Shown: positions 47,854 to 56,644 of the stretch, in pieces
How the letters are laid out: the number at the start of each line of letters is the position of its first letter
Position numbering within the stretch: the first letter of the stretch is position 1
Origin: Planococcus halocryophilus
GTDB taxonomy: Bacteria > Bacillota > Bacilli > Bacillales_A > Planococcaceae
Direction: 5' to 3'
Length of the DNA stretch: 64,000 nucleotides
NCBI RefSeq assembly: GCF_022489025.1
Contig: NZ_JAKVTG010000011.1
Location: forward strand, 1-64,000
The notes under the pieces: model-generated
The model's database searches: none
Seen by the model: only the letters and a program-made list of their open reading frames with translations
Told to the model about the DNA's origin: nothing
Translations under genes and position numbers: made by a program

Positions 47854-48849
47854 TTGGTTTTTGTTATTTTCATATTAGCAGCGGCACTTACTGTGTTCGC
47901 ATCTATCAAACTATCTCAATACGCCGATGTCATTAGTTCAAAAACGGCTATGGGCGGCATGATGGTTGGTACGCTACTTTTGGCAGGTGCGACTTCCCTT
48001 CCCGAAGTATCAACTAGTTTCTCAGCAGCAGCCATTGGCAATGCAGATATTGCTGTTGGGAACATGATTGGCTCGAATTTGTTCAATTTGTTCATTCTTG
48101 CAGGATTCGATTTTCTTCTTAGAAGACGACAAATTTTAAACCGAGCTTCACGCAACAATATTTACACAGCCCTCCTTGGAATTTTGTTGACTGTTCTGGT
48201 TGTTATGGCTCTTTTACTCCGCCTAGATACGCAAATCTTTGGCGTTGGACTGGACGCGTTGTTAATCGCCGTTACCTATATTATAGGGATGGTGGTTATA
48301 AACAAACTCCCTTCATTAGATCCTGAAGCAGAAGCCATTGTAGAATCAGAAGAAGAACCTGACAATCCAAGTGCTTCATTATCACCAAAAGCAGCAATTC
48401 TTCGTTTCATCATCGCTGCTTTAGTTATCCTAGCAGCGGGTACTGCCTTGTCCATTACGGGAGACCAAATTGCGATTATTACTGGCATCGGATCAAGTTT
48501 TATCGGCAGTTTCTTGATTGCGGCTGCAACATCCCTGCCAGAAGCTATCTCTGTTTTTATCGCATTGCGATTAAACAATGTCAATATGGCTGTCGGCGCA
48601 ATTCTCGGGAGCAATATTTTCAACATGATTATTCTTGCACTATCTGATCCTGTTTATACTGCAGGACCGATTATGTTAGATGTATCTGGAGCGAACATGA
48701 TAATCGCTGTGGGTGTACTCATTATGTCGTTGTTAGCTTTGTTTTCACTTTACCGAAAAGAAAGTCCATCAACCTTATCTTATGCAATCCCATCAGTGAT
48801 TATTCTCATTGTGTACTTTGCAGCATCTTATTTAAACTTCACTTATTAA
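47854..48849 (+). CDS. Sodium/calcium exchanger family protein (CaCA)
   Basis: 331 residues with about ten membrane helices and two Na_Ca_ex repeats. Each repeat has its ion-binding motif: GATSLPEVSTSFSAA followed by GNMIGSNLFNLFILAG (about 45-90), and AATSLPEAISVF followed by GAILGSNIFNMIILALSD (about 230-270). It probably exchanges Ca for Na or H, like YrbG/YfkE-type proteins. The start is TTG at 47854 with AAGGAGG upstream. It lies 53 bases after hmoB, possibly in the same transcript. Confidence 0.9.
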   Translation: MVFVIFILAAALTVFASIKLSQYADVISSKTAMGGMMVGTLLLAGATSLPEVSTSFSAAAIGNADIAVGNMIGSNLFNLFILAGFDFLLRRRQILNRASRNNIYTALLGILLTVLVVMALLLRLDTQIFGVGLDALLIAVTYIIGMVVINKLPSLDPEAEAIVESEEEPDNPSASLSPKAAILRFIIAALVILAAGTALSITGDQIAIITGIGSSFIGSFLIAAATSLPEAISVFIALRLNNVNMAVGAILGSNIFNMIILALSDPVYTAGPIMLDVSGANMIIAVGVLIMSLLALFSLYRKESPSTLSYAIPSVIILIVYFAASYLNFTY

Positions 48850-48853
48850 TAAC

Positions 48854-48902
48854 TAAAAAGACATAGATTCCTCTGAAAAACAGAGAAATCTATGTCTTTT
48901 TC
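48854..48902 (+). terminator. Terminator after the exchanger gene
   Basis: Stem AAAAAGACATAGATTtCTCTG with its complement, flanked by A- and T-runs. Confidence 0.9.
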
Positions 48903-49002
48903 TTTGTGTACATAAACTCTACACTAATATTCACCAATATTTACTCTTTCGCATATTCGGAATTTTTTGTGATATGCTTAAATAAAAAAAGGAGTGCTAC
49001 AT

Positions 49003-50175
49003 ATGCTTACTAAATTATACGCAGCCTTAGATGCTGCTTATCCAGAAATGGTTGAAATTCGTCGCCACTTACATATGCACCCTGAGCCATCTTTCCATGA
49101 AACTGAAACAGCTCGTTATATTCTCTCCTATTATGAAAAATTAGGCGTTGATGTTAAAAGTAATGTTGGTGGGAATGGTGTTGTTGCTACGATTAAAGGA
49201 GCCAAACCTGGGAAAACTGTAGCTTTACGTGCCGATTTTGATGCCTTGCCAATCCAAGACCAAAAAGAAAATGTACCTTACCGCTCTACTGTTGATGGCG
49301 TCATGCACGCTTGTGGGCATGATGGCCATACAGCTACTCTTTTAGTACTCGGTAAAACACTTTTTGATATGCGCGATGAATTGGAAGGAACCTATGTATT
49401 AATCCATCAACATGCCGAAGAACTTGTGCCTGGTGGCGCAAAATCAATGATTGCAGCCGGAGTTCTAGACGGAGTTGATGCCATTTTCGGTACTCACCTT
49501 TGGTCTATGACGCCATTTGGTCGAATTGATACGCGTGTCGGCCCGCTCATGGCAGCTGCAGATAGCTTCACGCTAAAAGTACAAGGTCGAGGAGGTCACG
49601 GCGCTAGTCCTCATGAAACGATTGATGCTGTGGTAGTAGGTTCTCAAATTGTCTCTAATCTTCAAACTTTAGTATCTAGACGGGTAGATCCATTAGAATC
49701 CGCCGTGTTATCCATCGGTTCGTTTGTTGCACAAAATCCATTCAATATCATTGCGGACCAAGCGGTATTATCCGGAACCGTTCGTACATTTAAAGAAGAT
49801 GTTCGAAGCTTAATGGAAACTGACATGGAACGTGTGATTAAAGGAACGAGTTTGGCCAATAACAGCGATTACGAATTTAATTACAAGCGAGGCTACTCTG
49901 CTGTTATTAATCACGAAAACGAAACTTTGTTTGTTAACGACATCGCGGCTACCGTACCAGGAGTTACCGAAGTTTATGACTGCCCACCTCAAATGGGTGG
50001 TGAAGATTTTGCTTACTATCTGGAGGAAATTCCCGGTTCTTTCTTCTTCACTGGCGCCATGCCTGACGAGGATGTGTATCCTCACCATCATCCGAAATTC
50101 GATTTTAAAGAAGAAGCAATGCTGATTGCTGCAAAAACATTAGGTTCAGCTGCCATTCATTTTAATAAAGAATAA
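49003..50175 (+). CDS. yhaA: M20 family amidohydrolase, YhaA type
   Basis: 390 residues of the M20D aminoacylase/hippurate hydrolase group. The metal site is complete: HACGHDGH near 100-107, QHAEE near 137-141, and HH near the C-terminus (YPHHHPKFDF). A lid/dimerisation domain follows in about 180-290 (GRGGHGASPHETIDA). It removes acyl groups from amino acids or small peptides; the substrate is unknown. The ATG at 49003 has AAAGGAG before it. B. subtilis yhaA also lies next to the ecs genes. Confidence 0.9.
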   Translation: MLTKLYAALDAAYPEMVEIRRHLHMHPEPSFHETETARYILSYYEKLGVDVKSNVGGNGVVATIKGAKPGKTVALRADFDALPIQDQKENVPYRSTVDGVMHACGHDGHTATLLVLGKTLFDMRDELEGTYVLIHQHAEELVPGGAKSMIAAGVLDGVDAIFGTHLWSMTPFGRIDTRVGPLMAAADSFTLKVQGRGGHGASPHETIDAVVVGSQIVSNLQTLVSRRVDPLESAVLSIGSFVAQNPFNIIADQAVLSGTVRTFKEDVRSLMETDMERVIKGTSLANNSDYEFNYKRGYSAVINHENETLFVNDIAATVPGVTEVYDCPPQMGGEDFAYYLEEIPGSFFFTGAMPDEDVYPHHHPKFDFKEEAMLIAAKTLGSAAIHFNKE

Positions 50176-50176
50176 A

Positions 50177-50217
50177 AACAAAGCCCAACATCTTTTTTTA
50201 GATGTTGGGCTTTGTTT
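50177..50217. terminator. Bidirectional terminator between yhaA and ecsB
   Basis: An 18-bp stem (AAACAAAGCCCAACATCT and complement) with a T loop, between convergent genes. Confidence 0.92.
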
Positions 50218-51418
50218 ATTTCTTTTTATTTTTCAAAACAGTAACTGTAACGAATGAAACGGTTAAAATAATGACAAATGTCAGCAATGCTGTAACAGGT
50301 TTACCTAGTATAAGAAGAACTATAGTAGCTACTATACTCTGCAGTAATTGCAGCCCGATAATTAGCTTCCAAACTGCTCCCTGTCTACTAAAACGAGTGA
50401 GTGGAAATAAATTATCCATTCGAAAATGCTGCGTATGTGTCAGCCCTTGCCAAATTTGAATCGCTGTCGCGAATGCCAAAGCTCCTGCAAACAAGGCAAC
50501 CCCGATTTGAAACGGAATAAACCAAGCTCCTACCAGTATAATCGCAGTTAACCTTACCCATAAGTAAAACAATTCGTCTGAGCGGATAAAGGTTCTACAT
50601 ACAAGATACAAATGGGCATTTTTCGGCCCGGGTTTGATCCATCCATAACTCCAATTTAACCAAGTTCTCGCTTTTATTTTGCCTTTTAAATGAGGCACAT
50701 CGGTAAAGTAATTAGCGAATTGATAAAAGCGCAACATGCGATTTTCTTCCAAGCCAATAAAATGCTCATAAGCAAAAGGCTTCCCTACCGCTTTACGGGC
50801 AATCCATTTGCCATAAAAAATAATAATGAACAAAATAACGACTGCGACTACTAATAAGTTTTCTATATAAAAGTAGACAAAAAATCCAACTAATAGAAAA
50901 CGTACAAACCGGTCAAGCCAAACTCGCTCTCCTGCCCCCTGCTTCCGAAAAGCAAATTCTGTTTGAACGTTCCACCATTTGATCAGCAACAGCAAAATCG
51001 GAAAACCGATTAAAAACGACGACGATAAGCCATATAATGCATTAACCATCGGCAATGAAACAATGAAAACAATGACTGGCAAATACAATTGAGACAAAAA
51101 CGACCATCTTAAAGCCGGTTTTAAAAAATCATCTAGCTTGCTTTCTAATGGTAAAAAATACACCATGTCCGCTTCTTTCAATAAAGTTGATGGTGGACTG
51201 AGCGCTAATAATAATCCGAAAATCACGGCTAGTAATAACGCTCCTGGAAATTCAGGCGGGACGTCTTGAATCCATTCACTATAAGCAAACCCTGCTGCTC
51301 CTAAAGCAAATAGCATAACAACTGCGATGTGACCTGTCACAATATATTTCAAGTAGTTTTGGACTTCAATAGTATACTTATGAAGTCGTCTTGACCAAAT
51401 ATCATGCAAATTCTTCAT
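50216..51418 (-). CDS. ecsB: EcsB, ABC transporter membrane subunit
   Basis: 400 residues with about eight membrane helices and the EcsB family N-terminus (WSRRLHKYTIEVQNYLKYIVTGH). EcsAB in Bacillus and Staphylococcus affects secretion, competence and the intramembrane protease RasP, by exporting peptides. The start overlaps ecsA by 17 bases. No ecsC follows; the next gene, beyond the terminator, is yhaA in the opposite direction. Confidence 0.92.
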   Translation of the reverse strand: MKNLHDIWSRRLHKYTIEVQNYLKYIVTGHIAVVMLFALGAAGFAYSEWIQDVPPEFPGALLLAVIFGLLLALSPPSTLLKEADMVYFLPLESKLDDFLKPALRWSFLSQLYLPVIVFIVSLPMVNALYGLSSSFLIGFPILLLLIKWWNVQTEFAFRKQGAGERVWLDRFVRFLLVGFFVYFYIENLLVVAVVILFIIIFYGKWIARKAVGKPFAYEHFIGLEENRMLRFYQFANYFTDVPHLKGKIKARTWLNWSYGWIKPGPKNAHLYLVCRTFIRSDELFYLWVRLTAIILVGAWFIPFQIGVALFAGALAFATAIQIWQGLTHTQHFRMDNLFPLTRFSRQGAVWKLIIGLQLLQSIVATIVLLILGKPVTALLTFVIILTVSFVTVTVLKNKKK

Positions 51419-52151
51419 TTAGCTCATCCTCGGTCATCGCAATATATAAATCATCTAGTGAGGCGTCGGGCATATTAAATGCCTGTCGTAAATCAACCAT
51501 CGTTCCACTTGCTCGAACACGCCCATTATGTAGCAAAATGATCCGGTCGCAATAGCGTTCAGCTGTCGACAAAATATGCGTCGACATTAACACTGAAGCA
51601 CCTTTTTTCTTTTGTTGTTCCATTTGGTCCAATAAAGATTTAATCCCCAGTGGATCGAGTCCAACAAAAGGTTCATCGATAATGTAAAGCGCAGGGTTTA
51701 CTAAAAATGCACTCATAATCATCACTTTTTGACGCATTCCTTTAGAAAAATGCGATGGGAACCATTTCAAACGCTTTTCCATCCGGAATTCCTTCAATAA
51801 TTCTGCAGATCGTTTTTCAAACTGTTTCGGGTCTATATTATAAGCCATCGCAGTTAGTTCAAGATGTTCTCGTAAAGTAAGTTCTTCATACAATACCGGA
51901 GTTTCGGGAATATATGAAAAAGATGAACGATAACTGTCCATATCTTCTTCGAAGGTTTTACCATTCAAACGGATTTCTCCCGATTTTGGTTGCATCATTC
52001 CAATAATGTGCTTAATCGTGGTACTTTTGCCTGCACCATTCAAGCCAATCAATCCAACAAGCTCACCTTTTCCAATCGAAAATGTCACATCTTGCAAAAC
52101 AGGTTTCCGTGTATATCCACCTGTTAATGCATCCACTTCCAAAATAGCCAT
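51402..52151 (-). CDS. ecsA: EcsA, ABC transporter ATPase
   Basis: 249 residues with Walker A GLNGAGKST (about 37-45), signature FSKGMRQKV (about 140) and Walker B YIIDEPFVGLD. It pairs with EcsB. AGAGGTG precedes the ATG. Divergent from hit, as in B. subtilis. Confidence 0.96.
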   Translation of the reverse strand: MAILEVDALTGGYTRKPVLQDVTFSIGKGELVGLIGLNGAGKSTTIKHIIGMMQPKSGEIRLNGKTFEEDMDSYRSSFSYIPETPVLYEELTLREHLELTAMAYNIDPKQFEKRSAELLKEFRMEKRLKWFPSHFSKGMRQKVMIMSAFLVNPALYIIDEPFVGLDPLGIKSLLDQMEQQKKKGASVLMSTHILSTAERYCDRIILLHNGRVRASGTMVDLRQAFNMPDASLDDLYIAMTEDELNEEFA

Positions 52152-52260
52152 CCACTACACCTCTTTCTTTCTATTAAACTATTGTATCAAAACTAGCTGT
52201 CGAATTCTTTTTTGATATGGCAAATATGGTAAAATGAGAAAAATGGAAAGGATGATACTA

Positions 52261-52692
52261 ATGACAAATTGTATTTTCTGCAAAATCATTGCAGGCGAGA
52301 TTCCTAGCGTAAAGATTTATGAAGATGAACATGTATTTGCCTTTATGGATATTATGCCTTTATCAAAAGGACATACCTTACTCATTCCTAAAACACATCG
52401 TGAATTTGTCTATGATATGACACCAGAAGAAGCAGGAAATCTATTTTCTGTTGCACCTAAAATTGCAAAAGCAATTAATGAAACATTCCAGCCCGAAGGC
52501 ATGAATTTACTAAATAATAATGGTGCTAAAGCAGGACAAAGTGTATTCCATTTCCACTTACACTTTATCCCACGTTACGGTGAAACTGACGGCTTCGGCG
52601 CAAAATGGATAACAAAAGAGAAAGAATTTACTTCTGAGCATATTCAAGAACTTGCGGAAAGTGTAAAAACAAAGCTAAACGCAGATGCTTGA
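52261..52692 (+). CDS. hit: HIT family protein Hit
   Basis: 143 residues of the histidine-triad nucleotide hydrolase family. The triad is FHFHLHFIPRY (about 97-107) and a zinc site is formed by CIFCKI at the N-terminus and a later His. It hydrolyses nucleotide phosphoramidates such as AMP-lysine. The ATG at 52261 (MTNCIFCKII) is used, with AAAGGATG upstream. Divergent from ecsAB and followed by trpP, as in Bacillus (serC is missing here). Confidence 0.95.
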   Translation: MTNCIFCKIIAGEIPSVKIYEDEHVFAFMDIMPLSKGHTLLIPKTHREFVYDMTPEEAGNLFSVAPKIAKAINETFQPEGMNLLNNNGAKAGQSVFHFHLHFIPRYGETDGFGAKWITKEKEFTSEHIQELAESVKTKLNADA

Positions 52693-52769
52693 TTTTCTCA
52701 AGTAGACAGGATAGAATCAATATAAGTTTTTCGCCGGCGGTCACGAGGACACGACCGGGAAAAAGAAAA

Positions 52770-52799
52770 TAGCGTAGAGCTGAGGAGAGATGAGAAATG
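52770..52799 (+). promoter_or_regulatory. TRAP-type GAG/UAG array over the trpP start
   Basis: GAG at 52777, 52782, 52787 and 52792 are separated by exactly two bases, ending two bases before the ATG at 52797; UAG copies lie at 52770 and 52775. The array includes the ribosome binding site GAGGAG. In B. subtilis TRAP represses trpP translation by binding such repeats when tryptophan is plentiful. Confidence 0.75.
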
Positions 52800-53327
52800 A
52801 ATACGAAGAATCTAGTTTTAATGGCGTTGTTGGTCAGCGTCGGAGCCACACTTTATGTAGTAATCCCAGGCATCAATGGCGGGATGAAACCTGACTTTAT
52901 GTTAACCATGATGTTTGTTGGTATTCTTTTATTTCCAAATGTAAAAAGTGTCTTTTTGTTAGCAGTCACAACTGGTGTTTTATCCGGACTGTTCTCGACA
53001 TTCCCAGGCGGATTTTTTCCGAATATCATCGATAAATTTATCACGGCTTTCGTTTTTCTTGCTTTGGTGATGATTTTGAAGAAATTCGTTACTAAGCTGC
53101 CTGTTACGATTGGTCTGGTAGCAATTGGAACTTTATTATCTGGAGCGATCTTCCTTTCTGCAGCAATATTTGTAATTGGTGCTAATATTCCTTTTACGTT
53201 ATTGCTTGTTACTGTAGTTTTACCTGCGGTATTGTTAAACGGAGTTGCTTTTGCTTTAATTTATCCGATTGTGATTACATTGGTCAAGCGTTCAAAACTC
53301 GATACAGCTGTTTCACAAGCTGCATAA
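52797..53327 (+). CDS. trpP: Tryptophan transporter TrpP
   Basis: 176 residues, five or six membrane helices, of the TrpP/YhaG group (N-terminus MNTKNLVLMALLVSVGATLYVVIPG; GLFSTFPGGFFPNIIDK about 63-79). It imports tryptophan. GAGGAG is set within the TRAP-like array. The leader is GC-rich and may fold, with CCGG-containing arms. B. subtilis trpP also lies between hit/serC and yhaH. Confidence 0.93.
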   Translation: MNTKNLVLMALLVSVGATLYVVIPGINGGMKPDFMLTMMFVGILLFPNVKSVFLLAVTTGVLSGLFSTFPGGFFPNIIDKFITAFVFLALVMILKKFVTKLPVTIGLVAIGTLLSGAIFLSAAIFVIGANIPFTLLLVTVVLPAVLLNGVAFALIYPIVITLVKRSKLDTAVSQAA

Positions 53328-53330
53328 GAC

Positions 53331-53367
53331 AAATGCTCTCCTCTGTTTTTACAGGGAGAGCATTTTC
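53331..53367 (+). terminator. trpP terminator
   Basis: Stem AATGCTCTCC with complement GGAGAGCATT and loop CTCTGTTTTTACAG, ending TTTT. Confidence 0.8.
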
Positions 53368-53450
53368 TATTGAATAGTCATTCATAAATATGTTTCAATT
53401 AGGTATAATAGAGGAAAAGAAGTACATAGAAAGAAAGGGGCGTTTCACAT

Positions 53451-53870
53451 ATGAAAGCATCAAGATTTTTCTTAGGACTTACAACGGGGTTAGCAGCTGG
53501 AGCTGCAGCGGCATTATTTTCTGCTCCACAATCAGGACAGGATTTTCGCTCTAGTGTGAAATCGGCATCATCTGAATGGAAAGATTACTTAACTGAACTA
53601 AAAGACAAAGTAAATGGCTTGAAAGAATCTATCAACCATATGACAGAAGAGGCTAAATCGCAATTGCCTGAAGCTGTTGAAGGATTGAAAGCTTCACTAG
53701 AAACATGGACAGAGAGCACTGCTCCTGCAAAAGAACATCTTCAGCTTGAAATCATGGCAATTCAAAATGCCATCGAAGAATTACAAAACACTATTAGTAA
53801 AGACAAGCAAGCTAAACCCGATAGTAAACCAAAATCAGAAAAAGTTGATGATGATACAGAAAGTGCATAA
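53451..53870 (+). CDS. yhaH: YtxH-domain protein, YhaH type
   Basis: 139 residues. An N-terminal membrane-spanning or amphipathic segment with glycines and alanines (FFLGLTTGLAAGAAAALFSAPQSG, about 6-29) is the YtxH/gas-vesicle-like motif, followed by long helical, probably coiled-coil, stretches and a charged tail (KPDSKPKSEKVDDDTESA). Function unknown; linked to stress in relatives. GAAAGGGG precedes the ATG. Confidence 0.85.
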   Translation: MKASRFFLGLTTGLAAGAAAALFSAPQSGQDFRSSVKSASSEWKDYLTELKDKVNGLKESINHMTEEAKSQLPEAVEGLKASLETWTESTAPAKEHLQLEIMAIQNAIEELQNTISKDKQAKPDSKPKSEKVDDDTESA

Positions 53871-53871
53871 A

Positions 53872-53902
53872 CCAGCGACCTTCGGGTGGCTGGTTTTTTA
53901 TC
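53872..53902 (+). terminator. yhaH terminator
   Basis: Stem ACCAGC-GACC-TTCG-GGTG-GCTGGT followed by TTTTTT. Confidence 0.85.
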
Positions 53903-54033
53903 TTTATTTTCGCAAAAAAGCACCATAACACGTATTTATAGCCATTTCAAAACAGTTTCCCCTCGCTCTTTCCTATAAAATCTTCTTGTTGTAAATTATT
54001 TTACTATTCTTACTTTAATTACGTTTGCTTTAC

Positions 54034-54042
54034 TGCTATAAT
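54034..54042 (+). promoter_or_regulatory. hpr promoter (extended -10)
   Basis: TGCTATAAT at 54034-54042 is an extended -10 with a weak -35 (TTTAAT); the ribosome binding region and GTG start follow within 35 bases. Confidence 0.55.
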
Positions 54043-54076
54043 AAAGAAAAGATTTTGGAGGAAAGTTGGTGCCTGT

Positions 54077-54640
54077 GTGAACGAGAAAGAATACTCGATG
54101 AAAGAAGCCATGTTGTTTAGTCAACGCATCGGTCAATTGTCAAAAGCACTATGGAAAGCGGTAGAAAAAGATTGGCAAATGTGGATAAAACCTTATGACT
54201 TGAATATTAATGAGCACCACATCCTTTGGATCTCCTACCATTTAAAAGGAGCTTCAATTTCAGATGTGGCAAAATTTGGTGTTATGCACGTTTCGACAGC
54301 TTTTAACTTCTCTAAAAAATTAGAAGAACGTGAATTACTATCATTTTCAAAACGCGATACAGACAAAAGAAATACCTATGTACAGTTAACAGAAAAAGGC
54401 GAAGCTTTAATGCAAGAAATGATTGAGAACTATCATGAAACACCACACTCTGTCATTGATGGCTCCCTGCCGTTACGTGAAATGTATGGAAAGTTCCCAG
54501 AATTCATGGATATTATGGCTGTTATTCGTAATATTTATGGAGATGATTTCATGGAAATTTTCGAAGCTTCTTTCAAAAATATTGAGAATAAATTCACTGA
54601 AGAAAATCATGTAATCACGCATCAAAAAACTCAGCAATAA
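54077..54640 (+). CDS. hpr: HTH-type regulator Hpr (ScoC)
   Basis: 187 residues of the MarR fold. [48 protein letters not shown] contains the winged-helix (about 40-95), nearly as in Bacillus Hpr, which represses proteases, competence and sporulation genes. It starts at GTG at 54077; the SD is unclear (GGTG at five bases, GGAGG at 15 bases), but the protein alignment supports it. It lies between yhaH and prsA, as in B. subtilis. Confidence 0.93.
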   Translation: MNEKEYSMKEAMLFSQRIGQLSKALWKAVEKDWQMWIKPYDLNINEHHILWISYHLKGASISDVAKFGVMHVSTAFNFSKKLEERELLSFSKRDTDKRNTYVQLTEKGEALMQEMIENYHETPHSVIDGSLPLREMYGKFPEFMDIMAVIRNIYGDDFMEIFEASFKNIENKFTEENHVITHQKTQQ

Positions 54641-54740
54641 TAAGTACTTTTTTTTAAAAAAATTATGGTTGCATTTCCTTATAAATCATTGTATTGTATG
54701 TAGCGAATCAAAAATGAATTTAGTAATAGGGGATGCAAAC

Positions 54741-55286
54741 ATGCACTGCTGGAAAACAATTAATTTAAAAAAACAATATGGATTTGACCGGCTTTTCATG
54801 ATTTCGGCACTTTTCGGAATCGCTGTATTTATGACTGCCTATATTGGGCTTACAATCATATATGCCACTCCCTTATCCGATCAGTATTTCCTTATTTTTA
54901 TAGTGGCCTTACTTGGCATTTATCCACTGCATAAGCTTTTGCATTTTATACCGTTAATCGGATGCCATAAATCATTAAAATTTATTATTCGTAAACAAAT
55001 GAAGGTTTGCCCTTCTATATCACTTCATATCAATGAACCAGTTCCAAAAATTCGGTTTCTATTATCACTAGCAACTCCCTTTCTCGTATTAAATACGGTT
55101 CTGGTGACGCTGAGTCTTATGTTACCGGCTTTCAGCCATTACTTCGCTATGCTTTTAGCCTATCATTGTGCATTATGTTTAACAGACATCATCTACCTTC
55201 GTAACTTAGCGCGTTCACCTAAATATGCGTTAATAGAAGAAACAGATACGGGCTTTGAAATTCTTGTGCCTCCGGTGATGAGCTGA
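54741..55286 (+). CDS. DUF3267 family membrane protein
   Basis: 181 residues with four hydrophobic segments (about 20-45, 50-70, 110-135, 140-160). It has HKLLHFIPLIG where related metalloprotease-like DUF3267 proteins carry HE-x-x-H; the glutamate is Lys here, so zinc-protease activity is unlikely. The ATG at 54741 has AGGGGATG before it. It follows hpr after 100 bases. Function unknown. Confidence 0.8.
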   Translation: MHCWKTINLKKQYGFDRLFMISALFGIAVFMTAYIGLTIIYATPLSDQYFLIFIVALLGIYPLHKLLHFIPLIGCHKSLKFIIRKQMKVCPSISLHINEPVPKIRFLLSLATPFLVLNTVLVTLSLMLPAFSHYFAMLLAYHCALCLTDIIYLRNLARSPKYALIEETDTGFEILVPPVMS

Positions 55287-55347
55287 TATCTGCTTTTTCT
55301 TCCCTTTTTTGTTATACTAGGAAGTAAAGTTAGAGGGGAGGAAATTC

Positions 55348-55533
55348 ATGATTATCGCATTTATCGTTATGTTCTCCGTGTTTTATCTTTTTCAGATTAA
55401 CCGGATGACATTGGCATTAGTCACTTCTAGAGAAATCCCGGAAGAAAATCACCAAAAAATATTCCGGACAATTAATATATTAATTACAATACTACTGGTA
55501 TCGTTGTATGTAGGCGTAGAATTTACACCTTAA
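55348..55533 (+). CDS. Small membrane protein, unrecognised
   Basis: 61 residues with two predicted membrane helices (about 2-22 and 43-58) joined by a charged loop (SREIPEENHQKIFR). A strong ribosome binding site (AGGGGAGG) and a following terminator make it a real gene. Lying between the DUF3267 gene and prsA, it may correspond to a short yha/yhz protein of Bacillus, which I cannot name. Confidence 0.75.
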   Translation: MIIAFIVMFSVFYLFQINRMTLALVTSREIPEENHQKIFRTINILITILLVSLYVGVEFTP

Positions 55534-55566
55534 ATCACTTGCCTTCTGGCAAGTGTATTTTTTTAG
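55534..55566 (+). terminator. Terminator after the 61-residue protein gene
   Basis: Stem CACTTGCC-TTCT-GGCAAGTG, followed after TA by TTTTTTT. Confidence 0.88.
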
Positions 55567-55639
55567 GAACTTTGCATACTGTTATACGTTTATAGTATAG
55601 TAACTACTGCATATACATAGAAAGTTGGGAGCGAATTCA

Positions 55640-56530
55640 ATGAAAAAGTCCTTTTTAACATTTACGTTAGCAGCATCTGTATTAGCTTTATCTGCTTGCA
55701 GCGACAGCGGTGATGGAGAAGCTATCGTAACTTCCGATGTTGGCGATATCACAAAAAATGATCTTTACGAAGAAATGAAAACATCAATCGGTGAGCAAGC
55801 AATTCAAATTTTACTCATTGAAAAAGTACTTGCAGACAAATACGAAGTAACTGACAAAGAAGTAAATGCTGAATATGAAAGCAATAAAGAAGAGCTTGGC
55901 GAAAGCTTTGATCAGTTTCTTGCTGAAAATAACCAAACAGAAGAAAGCTATAAAAAAGTGATTCGTTTGAACTTATTGCAAGAAAAAGCATTGACCGAAG
56001 GCGTTGAAGTGACTGATGAAGAACTACAGGATTACTACGACCGTCAAGGTACTGAATTAAATGCACGTCATATTCTTGTAGCTGATGAAGAAACTGCTAA
56101 CTCGCTTAAAAAGCAATTAGATGAAGGTGCAGATTTCGCGAAATTAGCTGAAGAAAATTCAACAGATACTGGCTCTGGTGCAAACGGCGGTAACCTTGAT
56201 TGGTTCGGACCAGGCGCGATGGTTCCTGAATTTGAAGAAGTTGCTTATGGTCTTGAAGTTGATGAAATTAGTGAACCTGTAGCATCAGAATTTGGCTTCC
56301 ATATCATCCAAGTTCTTGAGAAACGTCAAATTGAAGACCAGCCTGCTCTAGAAGATCAAAAAGAAGAGCTACGCACAGAATTAGCACTTACAAAAGCAGA
56401 TCAGACTACTTTACTTCCAAAAGTTGCTGATCTTATGAAAGAAGCAAATATCGAAATTAAAGACAAAGATCTTGAGGGTGCTTTGGATGATATTTTAAAT
56501 CCAGAAACACCTGAAGCTCCAGCCGAATAA
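55640..56530 (+). CDS. prsA: Foldase lipoprotein PrsA
   Basis: 296 residues. A lipoprotein signal ([11 protein letters not shown], lipobox LSAC near 18-21) anchors it outside the membrane; an NC chaperone part flanks a parvulin PPIase domain (about 130-225, [43 protein letters not shown]). It folds secreted proteins. The ATG at 55640 (MKKSFLTF) has GGGAG upstream; the longer frame has none. Lgt, which modifies it, is encoded at 19991-20803. Confidence 0.96.
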   Translation: MKKSFLTFTLAASVLALSACSDSGDGEAIVTSDVGDITKNDLYEEMKTSIGEQAIQILLIEKVLADKYEVTDKEVNAEYESNKEELGESFDQFLAENNQTEESYKKVIRLNLLQEKALTEGVEVTDEELQDYYDRQGTELNARHILVADEETANSLKKQLDEGADFAKLAEENSTDTGSGANGGNLDWFGPGAMVPEFEEVAYGLEVDEISEPVASEFGFHIIQVLEKRQIEDQPALEDQKEELRTELALTKADQTTLLPKVADLMKEANIEIKDKDLEGALDDILNPETPEAPAE

Positions 56531-56543
56531 TAAACAACCACTC

Positions 56544-56588
56544 TCCGCCTCAACAGGTATCTTTTAACTTGTTGAGGCGGTTTTTTTT
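56544..56588 (+). terminator. prsA terminator
   Basis: Stem CCGCCTCAACA(G) with complement and T-run of eight. Confidence 0.9.
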
Positions 56589-56593
56589 ATGTG

Positions 56594-56632
56594 AAAAAGC
56601 TGAGAAGAATAGACCATTCTTTTCAGCTTTTA
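56594..56632 (-). terminator. yhaM-N-O operon terminator
   Basis: Stem AAAAGCTGARAAGAAT with complement and a five-base loop, followed by TTTTTC on the minus strand. Confidence 0.85.
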
Positions 56633-56644
56633 GTTAAGTGCTTA

